A DNA stretch of 64,000 nt from Terriglobia bacterium (GTDB lineage: Bacteria > Acidobacteriota > Terriglobia > Bryobacterales > Bryobacteraceae): NCBI GenBank assembly GCA_020073365.1, contig JAIQFL010000008.1, positions 1 to 64,000 on the forward strand, written 5' to 3'. The notes below the pieces were generated by a model. It was not told the DNA's origin. It worked only from the letters and a program-made list of their open reading frames with translations, and did not search any database. Shown piece by piece: positions 1 to 8,120 of the stretch. Numbering within the stretch: the first letter of the stretch is position 1; every line of letters begins with the position of its first letter. The position numbers and the translations under genes were made by a program.

Positions 1-388
1 AGCAATGGGCAGAATCTTGTTGGAAGGAAGGAGCCCAACCGGAGCCGATGACGGCAACCGTAGCGAAACGCAAGGCGTAGCCGCAAGGCGAAGCTGAAAG
101 AAGCGCGTAGCAAAACTCTCGACCGTAGGAACACGAACCGGCAGTGAGGCCGGGTGCGGGCGGTAAGCTGCCTGGGAACAGCGAAGCCCAAAGTCATCCG
201 AAGACGCACTCGGTAGAGCCGGACGGCACGAGGGGGTAGATTCTGCACCTTACCTGGGGAGGGCTTCTCGGTGAGAGCCGAGGAGCAGTCAGCAGAGGCC
301 ATAGTAGCGGAGAGGCGAGGTAACGCCCGCGGAGCGAAGGGCCGAAGGAACAAGACAAAGCTAGAGAGGAGACTGAAGGGAAGCTGGG
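1..388 (+). mobile_element. 5' part of a group II intron, truncated (no reverse transcriptase)
   Basis: The stretch has the purine-rich, gene-free look of group II intron RNA. It ends with the block that normally leads into the intron-encoded protein: 'gagcagtcagcagaggccatagtag' read as RAEEQSAEAIVAERR...GAKGRRN, a translation I recognise from upstream of many LtrA-type ORFs. The left end lies outside the window. After about position 388 the match stops and unrelated gene fragments follow, so the reverse transcriptase/maturase, domains V-VI and the 3' splice site are absent. It cannot be mobile by itself. The exact end is an estimate. Confidence 0.6.
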
Positions 389-390
389 AA

Positions 391-547
391 GGAAGTCGAG
401 CAGGTATCGCCGGAAGATCGCGTAGCTGGCCGCCACGTCCGGCGGCTCCCTGCGCAGGTCCACCACTTCGACATCGCGCGTGAGGTTGGGCCGCTCGCCC
501 TCGCCGAGATACAGCAGCCCCGGGCCTTTCCACGCCGCGACCGGCGA
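391..547 (-). pseudogene. Unidentified protein fragment on the minus strand
   Basis: The reverse strand reads a protein-like stretch, GPGLLYLGEGERPNLTRDVE followed by VVDLRREPPDVAASYAIFRR, with no stop and good codon bias. It runs from about 547 down to the intron junction. There is no start codon context, and the frame runs into intron sequence at its 3' end. I do not recognise the family. It is probably a gene piece caught between the intron remnant and the ASPIC fragment. Confidence 0.3.
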
Positions 548-948
548 GGGGCCTTGCCGTGGGCGATCTGGATGGGGACGGCCGGCCCGAAATCGTCATC
601 GTGAACATGAACATGACGCCCAGCCTGCTGAAGAACCAGGGACCGCGGTAGAACTTCATTTCCGTGGCGCTCACCGGCACCAAATCCAACCGCAGCGCCA
701 TTGGCGCGCGGGTCACGGTCGAGTCCGGCGGCCGCCGCCAGATCGATGAGGTGATGAGCGGCGGGAGCTACTACTCGCAGAACGATCTCGCGCTCTATTT
801 CGGCCTGGGCCAGGCGACCGTGGTCAATCGGCTGGAGGTGCGCTGGCCCTCGGGCGCGCTCCAGGAATGGAAGGACATTCCGGCGAATCAGAGGTTGCTC
901 ATCACGGAGGGCGCATCGAGGTTGGGCCGGGTCGTGAGGACACGCTGA
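541..948 (+). pseudogene. C-terminal fragment of an FG-GAP / ASPIC-UnbV repeat protein, with in-frame stop
   Basis: The frame reads an FG-GAP/VCBS repeat (GLAVGDLDGDGRPEIVIVN), then an amber codon at 649-651, then an ASPIC/UnbV domain (GTKSNRSAIGARVTVESGG ... VNRLEVRWPSGALQEW). Proteins of this type are normally long, exported beta-propeller proteins related to CRTAC1. Here only the last repeat and the terminal domain remain, the 5' side is replaced by foreign sequence, and the TAG lies where the domain should continue without a break. A single CAG-to-TAG change would explain it. The downstream ATG at 664 is unlikely to be a real start because it lies inside the domain. Confidence 0.75.
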
Positions 949-980
949 AGGGCCAGGCGGGTGTTCACGAACACCGCACA

Positions 981-1251
981 TCCGAAGAAACGAAACTCAG
1001 TTAGTTAGCGGAATTTCACCCACTGCGCTCCGGTATTTTCACCCAGTTCAACGAGGGGGATTCCCCCGATCCCAGTGCTGGATTTTTCAACACACAGATA
1101 ATAAAAGGTTTGAGTACCCGATTTTCATCTCGCCCGTTTGGATCGGTGAGTGCTTTGGTCAGTAGCTCGGTTAGTTTCGGTAGTGCGCATGGGTTGTTTC
1201 CGGGCGTTTGAGTATTGAGCAGGTCAGTATTTTCTGGATTGGAGAACAAGG
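981..1251. other. Intergenic leader of the cytochrome operon
   Basis: About 270 bases with no convincing ORF and clearly lower GC than the flanks, as expected for a promoter region. An AT-rich spot near 1096-1105 (gataataaaa) could be part of a promoter, but I cannot place a confident -35/-10 pair. The ribosome binding site of the next gene is clear: GGAGAACAAGG directly before ATG 1252. Confidence 0.4.
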
Positions 1252-3408
1252 ATGCGGATGCCTTCTTCGGTTTTCGGGGTTGGACGTTATCTGGTCGCTT
1301 TCACACTCGTCGCCGGCTCGCTGTTATTGATGAGTGCGCCCAAGAAAACCGGATTCACGGTCCACGACAAGGCATACTATGCCGATGCCAACGTCGTGAA
1401 TTTCGTGCGGCCGGGATTCACCATCACCATCGTTTCGGCCAAAATCGCAACGGACGGCACCATCAGCGTGGATTACAAGCTGGCCGATCCGAAGGGGCTT
1501 CCTCTGGATTTGACGGGAGTCACCACACCGGGTACCGTCTCGGTAAGCTTTGTCGCTGCATATATTCCGAAGGGCCAGACGCAGTACGTGGCATATACCA
1601 CTCGGTCTCAGACCAGCCCTATCACGAAGGCCACCGCGATTCAGGCGGGAGCGGATTCCGGCGGTACCACGCAAACCGTGGCCGTTGGCGAGTACATCTA
1701 TACCTTCAAGCAGAAAGCCGTGCCGCCCGCGGGCACTTATGACCCCACGGCCACCCACCGGATCGGCATGTATGGTTCCCGGAACCTGACCGAGTTCGAC
1801 CTGGGAACGGATCGCGACTCCGCGTTTTTCGATTTTGTGCCGGCCGGTGGAACCCCGGCGCCGCGGGACGTCATCCGCACCGATTCCTGCAACAAGTGCC
1901 ATGACGCCCTGGTTTTCCACGGCGGGACCCGCCAGGGCCTGGAACTCTGTATCATGTGTCACACCCCCCAGACTGTTGACCCGGACACCGGCAACACCGT
2001 GGATATGAAGGTCATGGCCCACAAAATCCACATGGGCAGTAGCCTCCCCAGCGTCCAGGCCGGCAAGCCGTATCAGATCATCGGCAACGCCCAGAACGTC
2101 TCCGACTGGTCCACAGTGGTGCTTCCCTCCGACGCGCGGCGCTGCCAGTTCTGCCACGAGTCCACGACGGGCGCAAAGCAGGCCGATGCCTGGATCAAGA
2201 ATCCCAACCGGGACGCATGCGGCGCCTGCCACGACAACGTGAACTTCGCCACCGGGTTAAATCACGTGAACCTTCCCCAGGTGGACGATAAACAATGCAC
2301 CCAGTGCCACATTCCCAAGGGCGAACTGGAATTCGACGCTTCCATCATGGGCGCGCACGCCATTCCAACCCAGTCGGAGACCGCGCCGGGCATTAACCTC
2401 GATATCGCCAAGGTAGATAACGGCGTAGCCGGCAAGGCCCCCACCGTGACCTTCACCATCCGCGACAACAACAAGAACGCCATCAGCATGGCCGACATGA
2501 CCGGCGGTTCCAACCGGCTGGCCCTGGTGATGGCAGGTCCCACCTCCGACTATGGTTACACCAGCTTTGGCTCCGATGTGGTCACCCCCGGATACGTCTC
2601 CGAAAATCCGGTTCCCACGGCCAAGTGCAGCGCCGATGGCACCTGCACCTACACCTTCACCCACGCCATTCCGGCGAAGGCCACTGGGACCTATTCCATC
2701 GGCATCGAAGGGCGCCGTGGCATCACGCTTTTGGCCGGTACCACCCAACAGCAGACCAGCGAGTATGGCGCCATCAATAAGGTAGTCAACTTCTCTGTCG
2801 ACGGCTCCCCGGTGCAGGCGCGCCGCAAGGTGGTCGATATCGCCAAGTGCAATGGCTGCCACAGCTCTCTGTCGTTGCACGGCGAAAACCGGAATCAGAT
2901 CGAGATGTGCGTGCTGTGCCACAATCCCAGCGAGAATGACCTCGCCTACAAGAGCGTGGCGACCGTTCCGGCCGATAAAACCTCACCTCCTCAGTCCGTC
3001 AACTTCGCCCTCATGATCCACAAGATCCACACTGGCGAGAAGATGGCCACCGATTTCGGGACCACCTACACCATCGTCGGATTTGGTGGAAGCCACAACG
3101 ACTTCACCGACGTTCGCTATCCCGCGATGGGTCCCACAGGCGCCGTTGCCGACACCGCCAAGTGCTACATGTGCCACGTGAACACCTCCGAGGCCAACTT
3201 TCCCATCGGCAAAAACCCGGTTGCCGATACCCAGGGCCTGCTGAACCCGGCCCCGGCCACCACCTCCGCCTGCACGGCTTGCCACCAGACCAGGTCGGCC
3301 CTGTCCCACGCCGTTTCTCAATACGACCCCAAGTTCGGTGAGAGTTGCGACGTATGTCACACGACCGGAGCCGCCTTTGACGTCGACCAGGTACACGCCG
3401 GCAAGTAG
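1252..3408 (+). CDS. Decaheme c-type cytochrome, OmcA/MtrC family
   Basis: A 718-residue exported protein with exactly ten CXXCH heme motifs in two groups of five: CNKCH, CIMCH, CQFCH, CGACH, CTQCH at about residues 213-350, and CNGCH, CVLCH, CYMCH, CTACH, CDVCH at about 532-700. Each pentaheme group is preceded by a beta-rich stretch, which matches the four-domain plan of Shewanella MtrC/OmcA. In that family these proteins sit on the outer face of the outer membrane and pass electrons to metals, minerals or other acceptors. The N-terminus is a Sec signal (hydrophobic LVAFTLVAGSLLLMSA) without a lipobox Cys, so anchoring differs from the Shewanella lipoproteins. A strong SD supports ATG 1252. 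It is first in a tight four-gene operon. The final electron acceptor cannot be read from sequence. Confidence 0.88.
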   Translation: MRMPSSVFGVGRYLVAFTLVAGSLLLMSAPKKTGFTVHDKAYYADANVVNFVRPGFTITIVSAKIATDGTISVDYKLADPKGLPLDLTGVTTPGTVSVSFVAAYIPKGQTQYVAYTTRSQTSPITKATAIQAGADSGGTTQTVAVGEYIYTFKQKAVPPAGTYDPTATHRIGMYGSRNLTEFDLGTDRDSAFFDFVPAGGTPAPRDVIRTDSCNKCHDALVFHGGTRQGLELCIMCHTPQTVDPDTGNTVDMKVMAHKIHMGSSLPSVQAGKPYQIIGNAQNVSDWSTVVLPSDARRCQFCHESTTGAKQADAWIKNPNRDACGACHDNVNFATGLNHVNLPQVDDKQCTQCHIPKGELEFDASIMGAHAIPTQSETAPGINLDIAKVDNGVAGKAPTVTFTIRDNNKNAISMADMTGGSNRLALVMAGPTSDYGYTSFGSDVVTPGYVSENPVPTAKCSADGTCTYTFTHAIPAKATGTYSIGIEGRRGITLLAGTTQQQTSEYGAINKVVNFSVDGSPVQARRKVVDIAKCNGCHSSLSLHGENRNQIEMCVLCHNPSENDLAYKSVATVPADKTSPPQSVNFALMIHKIHTGEKMATDFGTTYTIVGFGGSHNDFTDVRYPAMGPTGAVADTAKCYMCHVNTSEANFPIGKNPVADTQGLLNPAPATTSACTACHQTRSALSHAVSQYDPKFGESCDVCHTTGAAFDVDQVHAGK

Positions 3409-3425
3409 TCAAGGAGATCACCGCT

Positions 3426-4409
3426 GTGTTTCGGCTGCTACACAAATCAGGTTGTAGCACGGGCATCCTTGCCCGTGTGTTTTGCGTGGCAGCCATGCTG
3501 CTCACACCTATGGCGTGGGGCGCTCAGGATAAACCTGCCGCCCCCGCCCCTCCCGCCCCAGACAACAAGCCGGCGGAATTCGTCGGCTCTGGAACCTGCC
3601 AGGCATGCCACGAGGACATCTTCAACGCCTTCCAGAAGAACCCTCACCAACTGGTGGAAAAGGACAAGAAGCGAGGCTTTGAAAACAATGCCTGCGAGTC
3701 CTGCCACGGCCGCGGAAGCAAGCACGCCGAATCCCTGTCCGCGGCCGACATCCGCAATCCCGCGAAGCTCAAGCCCGCCGAAACCGATAAGATTTGCCTC
3801 ACCTGCCATCTCAACCAGCCCACCCACGTGGGACGCCTGAACAGCAGTCATGCCAAGAACCAGGTGAGCTGCGTCGCCTGCCACTCCGTCCACAAAAACG
3901 GACCCAACGGTTTGGTGGCCCGCAAGACCGCCGATATCAACCAACTCTGCGCCAACTGCCATACGGATGTGTGGGCCAGCTTCCAGAAGCCTTACAAACA
4001 CCGGGTGCCGGAAGGCGCCATGTCATGCGTGGACTGCCACAATCCCCACGGCAGTTTCCTGCCGCGGTCCATCCAAACGACCAATGCCAATGAACCCGGT
4101 TGTTTCAAGTGTCATGGCGACAAGCGGGGACCCTTCACGTACGAGCACGCCCCCGTCCGGCTGGAGGGCTGCGGCGCTTGCCATCAACCCCACGGCTCGG
4201 CCAACCCGCGCATGCTCAGCCGGCCGGAAGTGCGCTTCGTGTGCCTGGAGTGCCACTCCAACCTTCCGGGGCCAACGGCTCCCGCCAACGGCACAATCGG
4301 TACCGTTCCACCGGGGCTGCATGACCTGCGCAGCCCGCGCTTCCAGAACTGCAATCTGTGCCATCAGAAGGTGCATGGCTCTTATGTAAGCCGGGACTTC
4401 TTCAAATGA
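3426..4409 (+). CDS. Periplasmic decaheme cytochrome, MtrA/DmsE family
   Basis: A 327-residue protein, close in length to Shewanella MtrA, with ten CXXCH motifs evenly spread from about residue 58 to 311 (CQACH, CESCH, CLTCH, CVACH, CANCH, CVDCH, CFKCH, CGACH, CLECH, CNLCH). Such proteins form the heme wire that runs inside the MtrB-type porin. The GTG start at 3426 follows AAGGAG at 3411. The signal peptide is odd: its first half (SGCSTGILARV) is encoded by a dispersed palindromic repeat (3458-3477), and the hydrophobic core continues with FCVAAMLLTPMAWGA. A Pro/Ala-rich linker follows before the first heme. The gene sits 17 bases after the OmcA/MtrC-like gene and overlaps the barrel gene by ATGA. 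Confidence 0.88.
   Translation: MFRLLHKSGCSTGILARVFCVAAMLLTPMAWGAQDKPAAPAPPAPDNKPAEFVGSGTCQACHEDIFNAFQKNPHQLVEKDKKRGFENNACESCHGRGSKHAESLSAADIRNPAKLKPAETDKICLTCHLNQPTHVGRLNSSHAKNQVSCVACHSVHKNGPNGLVARKTADINQLCANCHTDVWASFQKPYKHRVPEGAMSCVDCHNPHGSFLPRSIQTTNANEPGCFKCHGDKRGPFTYEHAPVRLEGCGACHQPHGSANPRMLSRPEVRFVCLECHSNLPGPTAPANGTIGTVPPGLHDLRSPRFQNCNLCHQKVHGSYVSRDFFK
3458..3477 (+). repeat. Palindromic repeat CACGGGCA-TCCT-TGCCCGTG inside a signal peptide
   Basis: Perfect 8-bp arms around TCCT. Related copies lie at 40449-40464 (left arm plus loop) and 62875-62896 (opposite orientation, one mismatch), so this is a dispersed short repeat. This copy is translated as part of the MtrA-like signal peptide. 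Confidence 0.75.
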
Positions 4410-6478
4410 GATTCCTACTGGCACTGATACTCATAGCTCCGGCATTTGCGCAGCAGCCGGATCAGCCCCCCAAGCCGGACGAAAAGCCGGCGCAGGCGCC
4501 CGCGAAGACGGACGATAAGGCTCCGCAGACGCCCCCAAAGGCAGACGATAAAGCCGCGCAGGCGCCCGCCCCGGCTGAGCAGAAGTCCGAGGCCAAGGCC
4601 GAGTCTCCCACGCCCTCCACCGAACAGTGGCTCTCCGGAAACATGGATTTTGGATATCGCTGGCTGACCGATGTCCGTGGCAATTTCCAGGAGTACCGCA
4701 GCGTCGTCAACCTGGGTGAGGGGCCCAAACTCCTCGGCCTCGATTTCACGATTCAAGACCCCAAGAAACGGCTCTTCGACCGGCTCGACTTGCGCGCCTA
4801 CGGCTGGGGCGGCGACCCTTACAACACCGCTCACATCACCGCCCGCAAGATGGGCGTGTACGAGTTCTCCTTCGACTATCGGAACGTCGCCTACTTCAAC
4901 TACGTACCCTCCTTCGCCAATCCTCTGGCGCCGGCCGGCTTCAACGAGCAGGCGTTCGATATCCATCGCCGGAACGCCAGCTTCAACCTTGACCTCCGTC
5001 CCGGGAAACGGATCATTCCCTACCTGGCGTTCGAACGGAATTCGGGCTACGGCCACGGGATCGATACCTGGGTGCAGGACGCCAATGACGAGTTCGCCGT
5101 GCCCACCCTGCTGCGCGACACCACCAACAACGTTCGCGGCGGCGTCCGGTTTGAGCTCAACCGCTTCCACGTGACCCTGGAGCAGGGCGGCACAACTTTC
5201 AAGGATGACGACCAGAGCTACTGGAACGGCGTGAATTTCGGCGACCGCACTACGCCGGTGCTTGGCCATACGGAAGTCCTATACGGTCTGTCGCAGGCGT
5301 ATGGCATCCGCGGGACCAGCATATACAGCAAGGTTCTCGCCACGGCCAACGTGAACGACTACATGAACTTCTACGGCCAGTTCCTGTTCAGCGAGCCGAA
5401 GACGGATGTGCACTTCACGGATCTGGCGTACGGCAATTTCGCGGCGCTCAGCTCGCTGCTCTTCTACAGCGGCCAGCAAAATCTGGGCACCGGCGCGGCC
5501 AACCAGCCGCATACCAGCGGTACCCTCGGCTGGCAGGGGCGGCTCGGCCGGCGGCTGCGCTTCATGGACTCCTGGATGACGGACCGGTACCACGATGCGG
5601 CTTCTCCTCTACTGACCCAGCAGCTTTTTCTGAATGCCACCACGGCCGCTCCCAAGACCTTCAACGCCTTGGATTACACCCAGCGCGTGAATTACAACCA
5701 GAACCAGATAGACGTGATGTTCGATCTCACCTCCAGGCTCACGCTGCGCGGCGGCTATCGGCGCGTCTGGGGCGATGCGACGGTTCTGTCCGGACAGCTC
5801 AGCCAGACCGGCAATCTGGTATCCGGCGAACTGTCCCGCAACGTGGGTCTGGCGGGACTGACCTTCCGTCCGTCAGAGAAGCTGTCTGTCAACCTGGATT
5901 ACGAGGGCGCTTCCAGCGACCGGATCTACTTTCGCACCAGCTTGAACGACTACCACAAAGCGCGCGCCCGGGCCCGTTACCAGCTCAACAGCGCGCTTTC
6001 CTTCCAGGCCAACTTCCAGGTTCTGAACAATCAGAACCCCGCTTCCGACATTCGCTACGACTTTGAAAGCCGCGACAACTCCCTGGCCGTCTACTGGACG
6101 CCGGCCGCCGGCAAGCGGATCACGGTGATGGGCGAGTACGACCGCTCGACCCTCAGTTCCAACATCAGCTACCTCGGGTTGTTCCTGAGCCCCGCGACGT
6201 CGTCTTACCAGGACCGCGCCCACACCGCCACCTCGGCCATCGACGTCCCGTTGCCGGGTCTCGCGCGGGCCAAGCTCACGATCGGCGGATCGTTGTTCGT
6301 GTCCTCGGGAACCCGCCCGTCCCGCTACTACCAGCCCCTGGCGCGGCTATCCCTTCCTCTCCAGAAACACGTATACTGGAACACCGAGTGGAAATGGTAC
6401 GGTTTCGGGGAGCAGTTCTACCTGTTTGAGGGCTTCCGGACACACGTCTTTGTGACCGGGCTCAGGGTGACCAGATGA
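4406..6478 (+). CDS. MtrB/PioB-like outer-membrane beta-barrel
   Basis: The track ORF starts at 4358, but ATG 4406 overlaps the previous stop (ATGA) and gives a clean signal peptide, MRFLLALILIAPAFAQ, so about 690 residues, the usual MtrB size. A Pro/Lys/Ala-rich periplasmic tail (roughly residues 17-70) precedes a long run of alternating amphipathic strands typical of a large porin. In the Mtr family the barrel wraps the periplasmic decaheme protein and docks the extracellular one. The N-terminal CXXC of Shewanella MtrB is not visible. Sequence similarity of barrels is weak by eye, so the call leans on length, strand pattern and its position directly after an MtrA-like gene. The other possibility is an unrelated large porin recruited to the same job. 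Confidence 0.72.
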   Translation: MRFLLALILIAPAFAQQPDQPPKPDEKPAQAPAKTDDKAPQTPPKADDKAAQAPAPAEQKSEAKAESPTPSTEQWLSGNMDFGYRWLTDVRGNFQEYRSVVNLGEGPKLLGLDFTIQDPKKRLFDRLDLRAYGWGGDPYNTAHITARKMGVYEFSFDYRNVAYFNYVPSFANPLAPAGFNEQAFDIHRRNASFNLDLRPGKRIIPYLAFERNSGYGHGIDTWVQDANDEFAVPTLLRDTTNNVRGGVRFELNRFHVTLEQGGTTFKDDDQSYWNGVNFGDRTTPVLGHTEVLYGLSQAYGIRGTSIYSKVLATANVNDYMNFYGQFLFSEPKTDVHFTDLAYGNFAALSSLLFYSGQQNLGTGAANQPHTSGTLGWQGRLGRRLRFMDSWMTDRYHDAASPLLTQQLFLNATTAAPKTFNALDYTQRVNYNQNQIDVMFDLTSRLTLRGGYRRVWGDATVLSGQLSQTGNLVSGELSRNVGLAGLTFRPSEKLSVNLDYEGASSDRIYFRTSLNDYHKARARARYQLNSALSFQANFQVLNNQNPASDIRYDFESRDNSLAVYWTPAAGKRITVMGEYDRSTLSSNISYLGLFLSPATSSYQDRAHTATSAIDVPLPGLARAKLTIGGSLFVSSGTRPSRYYQPLARLSLPLQKHVYWNTEWKWYGFGEQFYLFEGFRTHVFVTGLRVTR

Positions 6479-7593
6479 GACCAGCAATGTTCATGGTTCG
6501 AGTGGCGGCTGCGGGCGCTTGCGTCGCCTGGGGCGCGCTTGCGGCCAATATCATTCCGGGGGACGCGCGGCGCGGAGAGCAGTTGTTCGAGACCGAGCAA
6601 TGCGAGCAGTGCCACAGCGTAAAAGGCAAAGGGGGTACGTTCGCCCCCGACCTGGCCCGCCGTATCGACCGTGATTTTACACCCACGGTGATGGCCAGCC
6701 TGATGTGGAACCACGCCCCCGATATGTGGGCGGCCATGAAGAAGCATGGCATCTCCAAGCCCTCGCTGAGTCCCGAAGCGGCGGCCGACCTGTTTGCCTA
6801 CTTCGTCTCCGCGCACTATTTTGAAAAACCCGGTGATGCGGGCCGAGGCAAACAGGCCTTTACCGCCCGGCACTGCGCCGAGTGTCACGGCATCACCACC
6901 TCCAACGCCGCCGGTGCGCCGCCCGTGGCCAAGTGGGAGTCCTTGGCGGACCCCATCATCCTGGCGCAGCAGATGTGGAACCACGGCGCCAAGATGCGCG
7001 AAGCGTTCGCCCAGAAGAAATTGACGTGGTCGGCGCTGACGGCCCAGGAGCTCACCGACATGCTGGTGTACCTGCAGAACCTGCCGGAGACCCGGGATCT
7101 GGCGCAGAATTTTCAGTTCCCGCCCTCGGACTCCGGCGAGGCGCTGTTCCAGTCCAAGGGCTGCGCGGCCTGCCATACCGGGAAACTGGCGCTGGAAACC
7201 CGCCTGCGCAATCAGACCTTGACTCAGATCGTGGTGGATATGTGGAATCACGAGCCCAGCATGAAGAACCCGCCGCCCAACCTCTCGCAGGAAGAGATGC
7301 GGCAGATCCTGGCCTACATCTGGGCGCGCCAGTATTTCCGCGGCGACGGCGATACGGATCGCGGCAAGAAGGTCTTTGCCGACAAGAGTTGCGCCACCTG
7401 CCACAATGACCCGTCCAGCGGCGCCCCCAAGCTGGCGAAGGGCAAGGACGCCTATTCCGACATCACCATGGTGGCCGCACTCTGGGACCACGGCCCGCGC
7501 ATGCTGGACCTGATGACCCAGAAAAAGCTCGCGTGGCCCCGGTTCACCACGCAGCAAATGTCGGATCTGATCGCCTACCTGAATTCGCTGTAA
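6475..7593 (+). CDS. Exported tetraheme cytochrome made of four class I cytochrome c domains
   Basis: A 372-residue protein with a signal peptide (AAAGACVAWGALAA) and four similar domains of about 90 residues, each with one heme site: CEQCH (~43), CAECH (~134), CAACH (~230) and CATCH (~306). Each domain repeats a 'MWNH(A/G/E)P...M' stretch that probably supplies the distal Met ligand. The start ATG overlaps the barrel stop by four bases, so it is translationally coupled. It is likely the periplasmic carrier that exchanges electrons between inner-membrane donors and the decaheme conduit. With the upstream genes the operon encodes 24 hemes. No maturation (Ccm) genes are in the window. Confidence 0.85.
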   Translation: MRPAMFMVRVAAAGACVAWGALAANIIPGDARRGEQLFETEQCEQCHSVKGKGGTFAPDLARRIDRDFTPTVMASLMWNHAPDMWAAMKKHGISKPSLSPEAAADLFAYFVSAHYFEKPGDAGRGKQAFTARHCAECHGITTSNAAGAPPVAKWESLADPIILAQQMWNHGAKMREAFAQKKLTWSALTAQELTDMLVYLQNLPETRDLAQNFQFPPSDSGEALFQSKGCAACHTGKLALETRLRNQTLTQIVVDMWNHEPSMKNPPPNLSQEEMRQILAYIWARQYFRGDGDTDRGKKVFADKSCATCHNDPSSGAPKLAKGKDAYSDITMVAALWDHGPRMLDLMTQKKLAWPRFTTQQMSDLIAYLNSL

Positions 7594-7595
7594 GA

Positions 7596-7612
7596 CCAGG
7601 CGCCCGGCCTGG
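7596..7612 (+). terminator. Stem-loop after the cytochrome operon
   Basis: CCAGGC-gcccg-GCCTGG lies two bases after the stop codon of the tetraheme gene. No T-run follows, so it could be a Rho-type end, an mRNA-protecting hairpin or a repeat. Confidence 0.3.
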
Positions 7613-7904
7613 CTACGGCGTCAACACCCGCATCGCAACTTCCGTGGCACGCCGGCGAGTGGCGCGGACTCTCAATCTGACTCTCAACCGTGAGGTCCTT
7701 CCTGCCCGATTCTGGTCGGCAAGACTGCCGCGGCCAGAGCGATTCCCTCTCCTCCAGCGGACGCATTTTGGGATAGGCCCTACAGGAAACCGCGGGAACT
7801 GTCGAATGTACACCTGTGGGTGAATCAGCCGGATGAAACGGATTTGTAGGACAGGTCTCCGGGCCTGCCCCTGGACTGCGGGTGAATGGACAGATGGACA
7901 CTCG
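7613..7904. other. Intergenic stretch before the Tad locus
   Basis: About 290 bases without a supportable gene. The frame continuing upstream of the peptidase stump (7833-7904) does not look like a membrane protein. A degenerate palindrome, CAGGTctccgggCCTG near 7851, resembles the short repeats found elsewhere in the window. The missing 5' part of the peptidase gene should have been here. Confidence 0.4.
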
Positions 7905-8117
7905 ATGGAAAGCATGGGAGGAGGCGACGTGAAGTTGATGGCAGCTTTGAACGCACTGTGGGGGCCCTTGGGCATTCTGACCGCAGCCGTGCTGGCATCC
8001 ATAATCGGTGGGCTGATGGCCGTCGGCAGTCTGGCCCTTCGCTGTTACAAAAAAACGATCCGCTATGGATCTGCCATCGTCCCGGGCTCCTGGCTGGCCT
8101 TGCTGGCGGGTAGGTAA
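7905..8117 (+). pseudogene. Truncated A24 prepilin peptidase (CpaA/TadV), C-terminal stump
   Basis: The protein MESMGGGDVKLMAALNALWG... contains the GxGD-x-K signature of A24 prepilin peptidases, with the second catalytic Asp, followed by two membrane segments and a typical tail. A complete CpaA/TadV (about 150-170 residues) carries the first catalytic Asp and two or more membrane helices upstream; those are missing. I read it as a 5'-truncated gene. It is adjacent to cpaB (3 bases), as expected for the first gene of a Tad operon. If expressed it should be inactive, so pilin processing would need a peptidase encoded elsewhere. Confidence 0.65.
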
Positions 8118-8120
8118 ATC

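Noticed and set aside
7596-7612. Confident Rho-independent terminator
   Set aside because: A stem is present but no T-run follows, so it is kept only as a low-confidence feature.
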